Shown here: positions 45,747 to 58,117 of the stretch, piece by piece | Numbering within the stretch: the stretch's first letter is position 1 | Layout of the letters: every line of letters starts with the position of its first letter | From: Pseudo-nitzschia pungens | Lineage: Eukaryota; Bacillariophyta; Bacillariophyceae; Bacillariales; Bacillariaceae | DNA length: 64,000 nucleotides | Reading direction: 5' to 3' | Assembly (NCBI GenBank): GCA_037355855.1 | Contig: CM074761.1 | Coordinates: 1,426,001-1,490,000, forward strand | Notes under the pieces: model-generated | Databases searched by the model: none | Told to the model about the DNA's origin: nothing | What the model saw: only the letters and a program-made list of their open reading frames with translations | Program-made: the position numbers and the translations under genes

Positions 45747-48043
45747 ATGCCGTCGTTCGATTGCTACTTCTCGCACTCTCGAGATGACCCTCTCGGCTCG
45801 TCCCTCGGAGACATTGCAAGTGCAGCAGGAAACAAGAACAAGAACGAAAACAAGAATGAGAACGATTACGATTACGAATCGTCCTTTGTTCTCGACACCA
45901 CCAAGTGCCGGGGCAACAAGTTAGAAGAGGAAGGCGGCGGCGACGATGACGACGACACATGCACGTGGACTTGCTCATACACGGATCTCACGTCCTCGCG
46001 CTGTAATTTGCGATGCTGCTCAACCCTGAGCAGTTCCGAAACTACCTTCACTAGCAGCATCAGTGGCCTCTCCCTTCGGGGTATTCGGCACGGCTCGACG
46101 CATCGAACCCCGTTGCAACAATCCGAAGAAGACCAAGGGATGGTGGATGAGCACGAGGACTACCACAACGTCCTTGGTTGGAGATCCGAGCACCGGCAAT
46201 ATCTGGGGAGTCTCGGTACGAGTACCGCTCAACGCCGGGGCCCGGGACGACGAAACTCCATGCCGAGCGATTACAAGAGCGGAGCCGAGGGCGGCAAGCC
46301 TCGGGCTGCTGTCTCACTCCGGAAGCCTCGCACCCAACGATTCTCGAGGGGACCACCGACGGCGACGATCGCGATCCATCCCACCACCATCATCACCACC
46401 AACTACTGCGCCAGCAAGCAACACCAAGGCGATCCGGGGTTTGGGCCCTTCGAGGATGGGTTGCAGAGGAGCCAGAGCGTGGGATATCACAACTCCGGCA
46501 CGCCGGGAACCGTTTCTCCCCCAGTTCACCGTCACGGCTACCTCCCGCGCTTCGGACGCATCTTTTCCATCGATTCCCTCGGAACTGAGCTCGTTCTACC
46601 AGGCTGCTCTGGAGGAAGCTACCGTGACGGAAGAAGAAGAGGAAGAGCTGCTGCGGAAGCAACGAGAATGGTTGCTTCGACAGGAGAACGGGTCCGATCC
46701 GGGGGAGATGGATGCTGCCTTTCGGGACGATCCCTCCCGGAGCGCCACCGATTCGTGCACGCCGGGGGACAACACCCAGATCTCCGTGGCCGACATTCCG
46801 ATCAGTTCCTTCTACAGGGCGGCCCTCGAGGATGCGACCTTGGCGGAGGATGAGGAAGAGGAACTCTTGCTGCTGTCAAAACAAGAGCGAGAACGCGAGC
46901 GACAGCAAGAACAAGAGCAAGAACAAGAGCGAGCACAACAGCAAGAGCAAGAGCAAAAGCTAGAGCTAGAACAAAAACTAGATCAAGAACAACATTCCTA
47001 TCCGGTCCACTGTTTGGATCCACCGGACCATGGAAGTTCCGGGTTTGATGCCTGAGACCTGCTTTTGGCACGGAAGACATTGCGACCGAAAGTGCTCCGG
47101 GTGCGTTCTATCGATCGGCGCTCGAAGAGGTCGCCATCACGGAATTTGAACTGGGACTCCGAGACGATCCGTTTCTGCTGGGTGTGGACGACAACGATTG
47201 GCATCCGTTTTCGTCGTCATCCGCGGACAATGGGACCGGTGCCCGGTCGGCGTGGCCCGTGCAAGCTGGAAACGGCTCCGACCCCGCGGACCGAGGCAGA
47301 CCGAATCGCAATCGGTCCGCAACGGGGTGCAGTGGAAAAGGAAGGCCGGGTTGGCTACCGCTACAACCCACCCAACCGAAGAATATCTCCTCCGCCGCGA
47401 AGATACACACGAAGACGAGCACGAGCACGAAGACCAAGACGACGACGACGACCCGGACCTGCGACTGGCGATGTATCTATCTCGATGCGAATCGTACTCG
47501 ACGATGACCTCGTCTGTTCGGTTGGAAGAACAACAAGATTTGGGGACGCCGGCACCGACTTGCGGATCACCATGGACCGACACGGGGGACGGCTGCCGTG
47601 CGTCCAGCGAGGGGGAAGACAAGGGTCGGTCTCGGGGAAAGTGCCCATTCCAATTGCAATGCCAATGCCACCAATAGCTATTCCGATGACTGTCGATGAG
47701 TTTATGATCAGCCAGCACAAGGCAATGGAAGAATACGAACGAGTCAACCACCAAACCGTGGAAACGCAGCCGCAACCTCAATCAAGTACCGCAACGACAA
47801 CGACAACAGCAACGCCGCGGAACGGCACCAGCGCCCCGTTCCGAGGGCAGGACGACGAGACGCAGCACGCACGAACGGAGGCGCAGCCTGCTGGAAACGC
47901 GCGGGGCTACGGCAACGCAGCGGGCCATCGCGAACGGGAATTCACACGTGGTACGCTGCAACGGCTGCAGGGGACGCCTCCAGGCTCCGATGCACTACTC
48001 GCTGGTCTTTTGCCCAAAGTGCCAGACGGTGACTCCGGCCTAA
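45747..48043 (+). pseudogene. frame-broken gene with UIM and LSD1-type zinc finger
   Basis: Coding signal passes through all three forward frames. 45747 onward (MPSFDCYFSHSRDDPLG) is open to 46853. About 46560-47040, in another frame, holds two similar acidic helices (SSFYQAALEEATVTEEEEEE and SSFYRAALEDATLAEDEEEE) and a Gln/Glu-rich coil. A third copy (GAFYRSALEEVAITEFE, about 47102-47155) is back in the first frame. A ubiquitin-interacting motif, DPDLRLAMYLSRCE (about 47450-47492), is in the third frame. A terminal zinc finger in that frame, C-x2-C-RGRLQAPMHYSLVF-C-x2-C-QTVTPA, stops at 48041-48043 and matches the LSD1 finger of plants. An in-frame TAG stands at 47675. The causes may be unrecognised introns, indel errors in this GC-rich stretch, or real decay. 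A ubiquitin- or cell-death-related regulator is a guess from the domains. Confidence 0.55.
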
Positions 48044-48973
48044 CCAAACTACAGCAGTAGTACTACTACAAGTAGCAGCAGCACCAGACAGAATCGTGCG
48101 AGGGGGGGGAAACTGCTGGAGGAGCAGCTATTACTTCTCGGGTCCTCAATAGTTGCATCATTTAGCGGTCAGTGACTGATGAGTTGCTGGAGGATTATGC
48201 TGCCGAAAACAACTAGTACTAACTACCACCAGTACCACCACCAGTACCGTCCTCAGTGCAAGCAAGAAGAACCCAAGGGACACCACCATGAGGATCACGC
48301 ATGATTCTTGCATCACATTACTATTAGTAGTAGTAGTACAAATCAGAGGGAGTTTCTTGCGCGTCAGTTGAAAGAATAGCCAAAGACCAACAATACATAG
48401 TACAATCCATGACACTATGATGATAATAAGAAGAGATTATCATTGTTACTGCTGTCTTCCTAAATTCTTTCAGTTCCATCATACTACCGTACTACCGGTA
48501 CGGTAATCTTACTAGATACTACTATATTATTATTTTTGAATTCATACCTTGCTAGTGAGTACTAACGATATGATGTACGTGTAGCAGTATAGGTGGTATA
48601 TTAGATTCACGAATTGTTCGTGAATAGATGAGAACGGAATCAATCTCTATGGGACTGGAATGAACATCATCATCATCCGTGACGCTCTGTGGGATCAACC
48701 CCGCCACAATTTTGTCGAAACATGGCGCACCGAAACATTGAAAATCAACGGAATCTCACTATCTTCATCTCGGATCACGGACCGAAAACTCGATCTTCGG
48801 TCGAAAAGTGATCACAAGGCTGGTATTACAGGTATTTTTGAGAATGTTCTTTATAACGTATGACTGCAGAGTAAGCCTTAGGTTGAAAAGAAAACTCTCC
48901 AACCAGTGCTGACCAACAACTCCCAGCTGCTATCGACAACATACTCTCCTGGTCCTCCAGTTCTGCTTGAACC
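48044..48973. other. intergenic, no gene seen
   Basis: Contains short AGT/GTA microsatellites near 48055-48080 and 48308-48325, and GTACCGGTACGGTA at about 48495. The last part is the paralogue C promoter. No gene recognised. Confidence 0.6.
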
Positions 48974-50834
48974 ATGGGAAGAGCTCGATTCGATGCAAGA
49001 CTCTTTCTTGTTGCCTTCCTTACTACGAAGTTAGATTGGGTGGAGGCACAACTGCCGAAGAATCTTCTTTCTGGATATGGGTACTACTTCGATCGATTCA
49101 ATTACAATGAAACAGTCCGGCGAAGTGATGGGTTCGTGGATTACGGTCCGCGCGATTGGGAAGAAATTCAATGCGACGAACAATATTCGTTGAAGTCTTG
49201 TTTGGCATATCGAGACAAATGGGAAACGGGACGAGATTGGGGCATACAGAAAAACTATTGTCGGTGGTGTCCCGAAGATGACCCCGAAAAGTGCCCAAGC
49301 AGACACCACCAATCTCCGATCGATCTAAAGAGAGTTGTCGGTTTCGAGCCATACACTCACGAGTTGGCAAACGAGTGCATTGTAAGTTTTACTCGCATCT
49401 TCCCTTCGAATTCTATTGCGAATTCGTAGACAAAGGCAACGACTGATATGGGTTTTCTTTTCACTCCATACTGTTGAAAATCGTTTCCCCCTTTCGTTCT
49501 GTACCTACAAGGATGTTCACTGGATGAAGTATGAAGACTCGTTTTGTGACATGGAACAACTCATTGCGGCAGACGCGTTTACCATTGAGCGACACGCGCT
49601 GAGGATATCACAACCTATCGACGTATACGACGATTTAAGTGAAGATCTCGATGGGTTACCGGATGGAGTTCGCCTGCAGTGCCTCAAACCAGGACGAGGG
49701 AGTCGTTTTGGACGCATCGACTTTTCCAAAGGTTTCAGTCAGTGGTGGCATCTCAGTCACACCGACATCCACACGCCCTCCGAGCACACCCAGGACGGGA
49801 AACGATACGACGCAGAAATTCAGCTCCATCACTTTTACAGTGTCACGGCCGAGGAAGCCGGCGTCAACAATGAGGTGGCGACCGTTTCGATCTTTGTAGA
49901 AGCCTTCGACGATGTTCCTCCTTATCCTTTCCTGGATAAGATTATCTGCCGATGGAGAAGGAAAGAATACGAGGTACGGAAAGAATGTGGATTGCAACCA
50001 GTCCGATCGACCTATCCCGGATGCTTCCCACTCAAAGCACGAAAACGCCAACGAGAACGCAACCTGCGTCGCAATGAGCAAAACTCCCAATCGCAACAAT
50101 TCGCAAATGGCATGAACTTCCAAACGGTGCACGACGTCATACTCTACAACGACCGACACAAGAACAATCCAAATCATACCAATGTGAGACTTCACATGGA
50201 AGGAAACAACTGGGAACCGGCGGAAGAGAAGGATTGGGATGCCTGGATCAAAGAACAATCGAAGAAAATGAAGAGCGACGAAGATCTGTATCACAAGTTG
50301 AGGGAGAGGGACCACGGAGGGAACCACACGGAAGAACTCCACGACCAGTATCGCAAGCTGTTCCAATACGACGAGCTGGAGTGGTTCAACTACTGGCCCA
50401 TGCTTGCGGTCCGTACCGAATATTATTTTCGTTACTCCGGCTCCCAAACCATCCCCCCGTGTTACGGAAACTTTGTAGATGAATCCCGCGTCGGGACGAA
50501 CCACTGGCGGGTCATGAAAGACCCCATACGGATCCACACGCGACAGCTCAAAGAACTCCGGCGGTTGGCCGCGGAACGAATCGCCCCCCGGGGCAGTCTG
50601 GTGGATTCCTGCAAGCCCGACACCGCCGCGACGGTAACCCGGGACGAGGCCCGTCCCGAAACGATCGTGGACGTCGACAACACTCGCCCGCTGCAGTCCT
50701 GGACACAGACACACTTCAAAACTTTTTGCGAGTGCAAAGACTGGCCGTCGAAATGGCCGGAAGACCAGAGATGGTGCGAGCTCGAGGACATCAACGAACG
50801 GTTTTACACCAAGCCCTACAATTTTGGTTGGTAG
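48974..50834 (+). CDS. secreted alpha-carbonic-anhydrase-like protein (paralogue C)
   Basis: Two exons, 48974..49381 and 49512..50834, with a 130-bp phase-0 intron; 576 residues. A short signal peptide is present (RLFLVAFLTTKLDWVEA). Motifs: HHQSPIDLKRVVGF, SHTDIHTPSEHTQDGKRYDAEIQLHHFY and YYFRYSGSQTIPPCYG. Zinc-ligand positions read D-I-H and E-I-Q as in the other two copies. C has the fewest introns: the shared intron after Glu-Cys-Ile only. The shared N-terminal block (FDRFNYNETVRR, DYGPRDW) and C-terminal CECKDWPSKWPED block mark the three as one expanded subfamily. It is more similar to A than to B by eye. Confidence 0.87.
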
Positions 50835-51407
50835 AACGAGGTCCGCGCGACCGGGTTCGGTTCTCTCGCTGTACGACCATATTCATTCATACCAATCTGT
50901 GAACAGTGAACAAGCTCGAGTTAAATTCCGATAGGACCCTAGAATCGACGGGATTCAATAGACATAGACGCATCGGTACCATTCATTTCGGTTTGAGCAC
51001 TAGCGTGATAAATAAGTATCATCAAAAACGGTACTTCGTATTCTTTCGCTCTCTTTAGTAGCCTACCGTATTTCAGCCCGAATGGTTGTCTTCGAAATGC
51101 AATTCGGAACCACTTCAAAACTCTTTTATTGAGAATCGATGTTGTCTTGGAACACGAAGAAGAACAAGGTTTCCATAGATAAGTGTTTTTTAACTGTTGA
51201 TCCGGAACAACGCAGTAAATCTTAGTTGATACAAAATGGAGACGACAAAATAAAGTGTGACCCTGTCGAAAGATAAAAAAATATGGATTTATGTATTGTT
51301 GTGGAATCTAGAGGTTTGTGTATGGGTGTGGTATAGAGCAATGCGGGAGCTGGAAATGATGGGACTTGCTGTTTCCCAAGAACTCAGAAGGAATTCCCTC
51401 CTTTGGT
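50835..51407. other. intergenic between convergent genes
   Basis: 3' flanks of paralogue C and of the first Tudor-like repeat gene. No feature recognised. Confidence 0.6.
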
Positions 51408-52850
51408 TTAGATGATCTTGGGGAGATCATCGGGTTCGTCTCGGTAGGTAGGAGAACCCCCGTCTTCTAGCGTGAGTTCTTGCTCCCGTTTCAGCTGCTT
51501 TTGTCGTACTTCGTAAAACTTGTAGCCGAAGACGGTACCCGCTGCGCAGACCCCAATGAGGAAGAGGCTCAGAAAGGTCTTTCCGAGGGCGGACATTCCC
51601 GTTCTCTTTGGATGCAGAGCGGCGTTAGATACCATCGCGTTGACCAGGTCGAAGTTATTGAGCCATTCGTCCTCTCCGCTGTCCCACGTGATCTTGTATT
51701 CTCCGTGGGAGTAACTGCTGATCTGGCCGTACCAGAGGATATCATCTTCGGTCACAGCGACAGGAGTTCCGAGCTCCCAGAGATCCTTTTCTTCAAAGAA
51801 AGAGGCAGGAGGGGCGTCGTCGTCTCCGTTAGCGTATTCAACCATTTGCCCGAGTTCTTGCATGTCTTCGGCGTTACTGGAAGCGTAGTATTCGACATCG
51901 TCTTCGTCTTCCCATGCAACGACGTAGCTGCCGTCCTCAAAGCCAACAACTTTTCCCTCGATCCAGTCGCCGTATTCAAAGTCAGCAACAGGAGTATCGA
52001 TAGGGAACTTGGGTCCGCTGACAGGTTTGGCATCGGCGGGAGCGTTGTCGTCGTCACCCATGGCATCGGCGATGGCCTTCTTGAGTTCCTCGAGGTCGCT
52101 TCCGGAGTCAGAGTACTGATCGGAAGTTCCATCGGTCCAGATGACGGTGTATGTGCTCTTTGAGTAGCTAGTGATCTTTCCGTCGGTCCATGTCCCGTCT
52201 TCGTAATAAGAGACAGGGGTTCCGACGGAAATATCAGAGGAAGAAGAATCTTTGGAAGGGCCACCTTCGTATCCGGCAGGAGGGGCATCGTCATCACCAC
52301 CGGCATCCTGAACCATTTGATCCATGATGGCTCCGTCTTGGATTTCTTCGACTTCGCCATCCGCCCACTTGACCGTGTACGTTCCACTCCCGTATTTGAC
52401 AACGACACCATCGTACCATTCACCTTCTTCGAACATAGAGACGGGAGTACCAGCGGAGTAGGTTTGGGATTGCTTGGTACTTCCACCCACGATATTGTTT
52501 TCGGGGTCGTTTTGTGCATAGGCCACCATTTCATCGATCTTGTCACCATCGTCGTAGTAATCGGTGGATCCATCCTCCCAGGTCACGGTGTACATTCCAG
52601 TGGTTTCGCTGTACGATGTAATGGTACCGGACCACCATCCCTCATTGGGGAAGTTGTTGTAGACCTTTGTGCCGGTATCCCAAGGTCCATCATCATCCAT
52701 TCTTCGTCGGGACTGGGTCTTGCTCTTGCTCTTAACCAGGGACTCTAAGGATGTAGAAACGACGGCAGTCTGGGATGCCAAATCGGTGGTGGCAGAAGCC
52801 ACCGATAGGAGGGCACCAACAGTGACAAGTACTTGAGGAAAGGTCTTCAT
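51408..52850 (-). CDS. type I membrane protein with five Tudor/SH3-like repeats (copy 1)
   Basis: Single exon, 480 residues. Signal peptide at 1-20 (TFPQVLVTVGALLSVASA). Five modules of about 65-80 residues follow, each of the form G-T-x-V, acidic/aromatic loop, W-x-x-G-x-V/I, Y-S-x-x-x-Y-x-V-x-W-x-D-G, and a D/E-rich turn with a hydrophobic helix (IMDQMVQDA). This pattern is that of small Tudor or SH3-like barrels. One transmembrane segment near residues 425-445 (LSLFLIGVCAAGTVFGY) is followed by a charged cytosolic tail. The repeats face the lumen or outside, unlike the usual nuclear Tudor domains. The function is unknown; binding of a polymer or wall component is only an inference. Confidence 0.85.
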   Translation of the reverse strand: MKTFPQVLVTVGALLSVASATTDLASQTAVVSTSLESLVKSKSKTQSRRRMDDDGPWDTGTKVYNNFPNEGWWSGTITSYSETTGMYTVTWEDGSTDYYDDGDKIDEMVAYAQNDPENNIVGGSTKQSQTYSAGTPVSMFEEGEWYDGVVVKYGSGTYTVKWADGEVEEIQDGAIMDQMVQDAGGDDDAPPAGYEGGPSKDSSSSDISVGTPVSYYEDGTWTDGKITSYSKSTYTVIWTDGTSDQYSDSGSDLEELKKAIADAMGDDDNAPADAKPVSGPKFPIDTPVADFEYGDWIEGKVVGFEDGSYVVAWEDEDDVEYYASSNAEDMQELGQMVEYANGDDDAPPASFFEEKDLWELGTPVAVTEDDILWYGQISSYSHGEYKITWDSGEDEWLNNFDLVNAMVSNAALHPKRTGMSALGKTFLSLFLIGVCAAGTVFGYKFYEVRQKQLKREQELTLEDGGSPTYRDEPDDLPKII

Positions 52851-54452
52851 TGTTGAGATTAAAAGTTTCGCGTTGTAAAATTATGACAAGACGGAAGTCC
52901 AAAAAGAACGGTTTCGAATAACTGATTTGCAATAATAATGTGAGTCTTAGTTTTTTGCGGAATCATAGGCGACGTGAACTACGGCACTCGTACAAGTATT
53001 GACAGTTTTCTTCCATCGAGCAGCGATTGGAACAGAGCGGGATCTCACCGGCCGAAAATTTGATTTCGAAAAACACGGTTCTGATTGGAATGGGGCTCGT
53101 GCTGTGACGGCAATATTTAATTTGTTGAGACCTTATCATTCGCACGATAGAATGAGAGCAAGCGCGGCAGTCGTTTAAGCATTGGCTTCGAAGTGTGCCA
53201 TGCCGACTTTGTTCGTAATTGCAAATTTTGGTCGGCTTTTACGAATGAATCCACGATTGACCTCGGTTTGAAACTAGTATGGTATGTTCTGGACGAGGAG
53301 CTCTTCGTAGACTGCTTTGTGAGTGACACGACGGACACGGGACCGGTTCGTGATGGATAGGGGTCACACGGTAATTGTACGGTAACTAGTTCTAGTGCTC
53401 GTCGTTCGTCCTAATACTTCGGAATTTTAATCACCCCCGCGGCGCTTTTGATACGAAAATACAAAATCTGAGGTGTGGGTGCTACGCAAAGTGCGTTCGT
53501 GCGTACGTATGTACGAACTTTATGGGGACGAGTATCGTACGTACCGGTACGTACGTAAGTACGTACTTATTCTTGTGTAACTCCAACTCTGTAGGAGCAA
53601 GTTTCAATTTGTGCCTTGGTGTGGGATGATGAATTTTTGAATAAGGAAACCATGGCAATACACCACTATCATCATCAGCCATATGTCCCTCCTCCCAAGT
53701 CATGATCTTATCAATGCCACGTGATTCTGGTCTTTCCATCATGCAATAGATAGCCACAATGATGCTGCAACTCAAGGAGAAAAGTGCATCACATCATCAT
53801 TCACCAGTCAGGCAAGAAGTGCTGGTGTAAACAAGGAATACGCCCAATGCTTTTGAAGCTGCTGGTAAGATGAACTTTATGCATATAGTTATACGAATCA
53901 CATTAGATTTGCGAACGGAATAGTGATACCCCACCCTGATAATTTCAGTCGATGAAAAGGTTTTTTCTCTCGCAATGCCAAAACATTTCAAAGCTGTTGA
54001 AACAATGGCGTCGTTGTATTATTGTAGCCAATTGTATTGATCCAAGTTCTAGAGGGAAGCGGCGACCGCTTCATCAGGTGATTGCGCCTCCCCACTCTAT
54101 TCTCATAGATCATTGGGATTTGGTGTAGCACTTTCAATGAATGTCTCCATGAAAATCTTCAACTGCTACAACCGTTGGCTTAACTCCGACGCTTGCAGCA
54201 GACAGAAGGGTGGTCAATGCGATCAAATTGAGGAAGAAAAATCCCGGTATTCATTTTGATACATTTTCCTACAAAAGAATACGAAGTACTTCGTAATTAC
54301 TAGTTCGAAATACGTAAAAGGAAATTAGAGAATACGTTGCGTACGACTACATACAGTACATGGATGATTGGAGAGTGTCCCTCGAAATTCTCTCCGCAAT
54401 AGTGTTGATTTCTTGGTTCGCTGTGTCTTGACCTTCATTCATTCATTCTTGT
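52851..54452. other. intergenic with GTAC palindromes
   Basis: 53498-53570 carries repeated GTACGTACG-type words around TACCGGTA. ORFs are short and unsupported. The right part is the 3' flank of Tudor-like copy 2. Confidence 0.6.
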
Positions 54453-56528
54453 CTAGATTACGGCTAGATCATCATTTTCCTCCCTTGGCTCGTCAGAGTA
54501 TTTAACACTCCTTCCAATTTCCTCTGCCAAATCAAGCTCGTTTTCTTGCACTTGCTCCGTGATTTCGTTTAATCGTCTTTTCTTCTTGTTTCTTTGGGCA
54601 ACGTAGAACGTGATACCTACTACTCCAACTACAGCGATGAGTATAGCTAAGATACCGAGGATACCAGGACCACTCGAATAGGCGTTTTCGACCATCTGGT
54701 CGAATGTAGCCCCGGCGACTTGAATAGTTCTTTCGCCATCTTCCCACAGAACTTCGTAGATACCGTTGGAGCTGTATTCCACCGTTCCGTAATACCAATT
54801 TCCATTGTACATATCAGCAACCATTGTTCCTTCGGGATACAAATCGAAATCAGACGCAATATACTTGGCATTATCGACCATGTTATCCATATCTGGCCCG
54901 GGCAGAAAGCTGTCTGAACTGTCATCCGACCATCTAATAACAAAGTATTCATCATCGTACGCGTCAACGTACCCTGCCCACCAGCCGTCCTTGAATTCGG
55001 CATAAACGACTGTTCCAATTGGGTAATAACCACTCTTCGAGTAGAAATCGTCACCATTGGTGTCGTCGCGGTTTCTGTTATCATCGCCGAGGAATCCCTC
55101 TCCTGCTCTGAAGGCGACCATTTGATCAATCTTTTCTAGATTGCTGTATTCTTTCTTGGTTCCGTCACTCCACGTGATCTCGTAAGTGCCGTCTTTGAAG
55201 CCAGTGATGGTTCCATCCCACCACCCATCATCGAAATCCCAAGACACAGGCGTCTTCATTGGCCATGGTTCGTAGCTATTTAATTGCTCAGGATCGAAAT
55301 GCATCGCTGCGTTGTAAACGAGCTCATCAACAAGGTCGAAATCACTGTAGGCAACAGCTTCGCCGTCCGACCAAGTGATAGTATAAACGCCACCCTGGAA
55401 CGATGTGATGTTACCGCTAAGGTAAGAATTTTCGGATACGGCCCCATGCGCATTTGGATTCGGATAACCGTACGTTGGTCTTTTCAATCGTTGTTGCGAA
55501 AGAGAGAATATGGAATCGGGAGTATAAGTGGAAGGAGCTAACAAAAAAGCACTTCAATAGGGACAAAAAGAACACAAAAAGCAACTCACGTTCCCGTTGA
55601 CCAGGGCTCATAATTCTTTGCATTAGCAACCATGAGATCCATCCATTCCAACTCGTTGCTGAAAGTGTCGCTGGTGCCATCACTCCAGGTGACGATGTAT
55701 GTAGCATTTTTCTTATCTGGAGACATTGAATAGCTGGTGATCCTCCCTTCGTAATATCCATCTGAGAATTCCAGCAATGTTTCAGTCCCAATTGCCCAAG
55801 GCTCGTATTCGGTAAGATCGTCGTATGTGTACGTGTAATTGAAATCGAAGTCTTTTGCAGAAGAGACCTTTGACGCAGACCCGCTTACTTCTTCGTCTTC
55901 TGCCGTCGATGATTTCTTTACGGCGTTCAGAACGAGTTGATCGATTTTTGACAGATCCGAAAAATCTTCGTTGAAATTGTCTTCGTCCCATTGAATAGTG
56001 TATGTTTTGGTGTCACTGTTGTACTTAACGATTTCCCCATCCATCCTAGAGCGGAATGAGACAGAAAAGTCAGAAATTAGAAGGGGACACGACAAAGAAA
56101 AGACAACACAGATGAGGAGAGAAAATAAAAACAACGGCATTTGAATTGATATGAGGTGTCAATGCACGTCGGCATGGAACAGTGCCGAACGAAACGATAG
56201 TGAAAGATTGGGTCACATGATTCCATTGTAAGGAAACATACCAAGTTCCATCTTTATCGTGATATTGAACAGCGGTTCCGGGAGGGTATGGAATGTAGTG
56301 ACCACCGTTGCTGCTGCTGCTGCTGCCGCTATGAGTCTCCTTTTGAGTATCAGTCAAAAAAGCCTGAACCGCTTTTCCATTGCCTTGCAAAAACCGACCG
56401 TCAAGTCTGTATATGGAAGACGAAAAATCGTTTCCAGAGAGCGAAACCTTTGCCCCAATAACTCCTGTGGCTGTCGTTGCCAAAAGAAGCAAAACTGTTA
56501 GAAATGTCCTTATTGTCCCTGCAATCAT
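54453..56528 (-). CDS. type I membrane protein with Tudor/SH3-like repeats (copy 2)
   Basis: Exons 56528..56242, 56045..55590 and 55479..54453; introns of 196 and 110 bp, both phase 2; 589 residues. Signal peptide at 1-25 (RTFLTVLLLLATTATGVIGA), then at least five repeats of the same W-x-G / Y-x-V-x-W-x-D-G pattern (for example GWWDGTITGFKDGTYEITW). A transmembrane segment follows near the C-terminus (ILGILAILIAVVGVVGITFYV) with a basic and then acidic tail. It is clearly a paralogue of the single-exon neighbour; both introns fall in the ectodomain repeats, so they were gained here or lost in copy 1. Confidence 0.84.
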
Positions 56529-58117
56529 TGTGAATTACAACCGTCGCCTTGTTACGTTATATGATGTATTTTGCTGGGTGGAGATTGATTTTGTTCTTTG
56601 AGGAAGTAAGTTAACTGCAACAGAGGTTCGGTTGACATCTGATACGGTACGTGTCTTTAGAAAAAGAAGCCTAATTACCGGTACCGTATGGCAAACAACA
56701 TTTTTCGTGGTCTTAAAGTTTCTCGTCTTCAAACACAATAGTAGAAGGTAACTTATATAGCTTTCTCGAATTTTGAACGGAATTTATGTTTATCCCTCAA
56801 GTGTCATCAAATACTAATAGCGGCGCCAAAATGGGAGATTTCAGGTCGGGGCATATATATGTCGACAAAAATTCCACTTGGAATTCGAAAAGATGACCGT
56901 TAGCGGTATGAATGTCATGTCCCTAGTCCCGTACATGGGGGAGCGAACGAACCTCCAACATTTGAATCAACAAGACAAGATACGGTAAGATCTTACGAAA
57001 TTATTTTTTCCTAAATTTTCATACCACTAGTACAACTCTGATAGTGGATGGTTTCCGGTCGAAGACAACACCATACTTATCTTTTCTTCATGGAGTTCGG
57101 AATGAGCGACATGGGCAACTATAACATCGCAGGCATCAGGGGAATAAATTGTTATGCTTGCAAGGCTCAGCAGGCTGTCTTAACTTTGTAGATTCAAACA
57201 ATACAAGAAATACTAGTACTATGCTTCTTCTTCCTTTGCCCCTTGCTGCTGATTTATTCCTTTCCCTTCTTCACTGCTCAGGTACTACTAAACTTATTCA
57301 CCCTTTGGGTGGATTGTCCAATGTAGTGCAAAAAAACTTTCCCGAGAAGCAAAGCAATATGAAGTTATGTTCTTCCAGAAGAATATTGCTGCTGCATTGA
57401 ATTTGGTCTCCGCTCTATTGGATTCCAATCTACAGGTTTATTATCCACCCTCTCTGGGATCTTTGATGTTGCGGCATACCGGTACATCCATAGGAGAAAT
57501 TAATACTACACTACAAGCTAAGAAACAAGAAACTGGAAATTTGGCGATGCTAACACATGCTGATTGTTCATCCTCATAAATACAGTAAGATTACGGTAAG
57601 CCTGGTAACCTTACCGGTATTGTTCTGCACCTGATTAGAAATATTTTTTGCGAACAGCATGCGATACCTGCATCATAATGTACGAGTACTATGTACGGTA
57701 TGGTGGATGCGGGCGTAATCAGAATTGAGACCAAGATGACGTTCGAGGTAAGATTTAAAATCTGTGAAATCCGAGGGGGAAAATTAAAAAAAAGTTTGTT
57801 GATTCTGAGAATTGAAAGTTTGAAATGGACCCTGAAATGTGAGATGGGTTGTCGCCCAATTCCGTTGTTCGACGGTTTTCGGTTTTCGTCATTCTTTCTT
57901 TCTCGATGTTTTCTTGCCAAGATAGACCAATAACTTCTTCGGCACTGTTCGTATGAATTCAAGCAAAACGGCAAGGTAGTCGTGCAAAGAGAGGATCAAG
58001 AATACGCTGAAACTGAAACATCCAGTCAGAATCCAATCGGAAGTAGTACGAGATAATTGTTACCAAGGACTGCACAATAAACCTTTCCTGGTATACCAAT
58101 CGATCCAAATCACCGAT
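56529..58117. other. intergenic, no gene seen
   Basis: Short ORFs at 57149..57579 and 57591..57974 show no domain. GTAC, TACCGGTA and AAGATCTTAC words recur near 56680, 56985 and 57590-57620. The end is the promoter of the FAM210-like gene. Confidence 0.6.

Noticed and set aside
53117..53775. Minus-strand short ORFs in the Tudor-like intergenic gap
   Set aside because: Short, unlinked, no recognisable domains or plausible splice joins.
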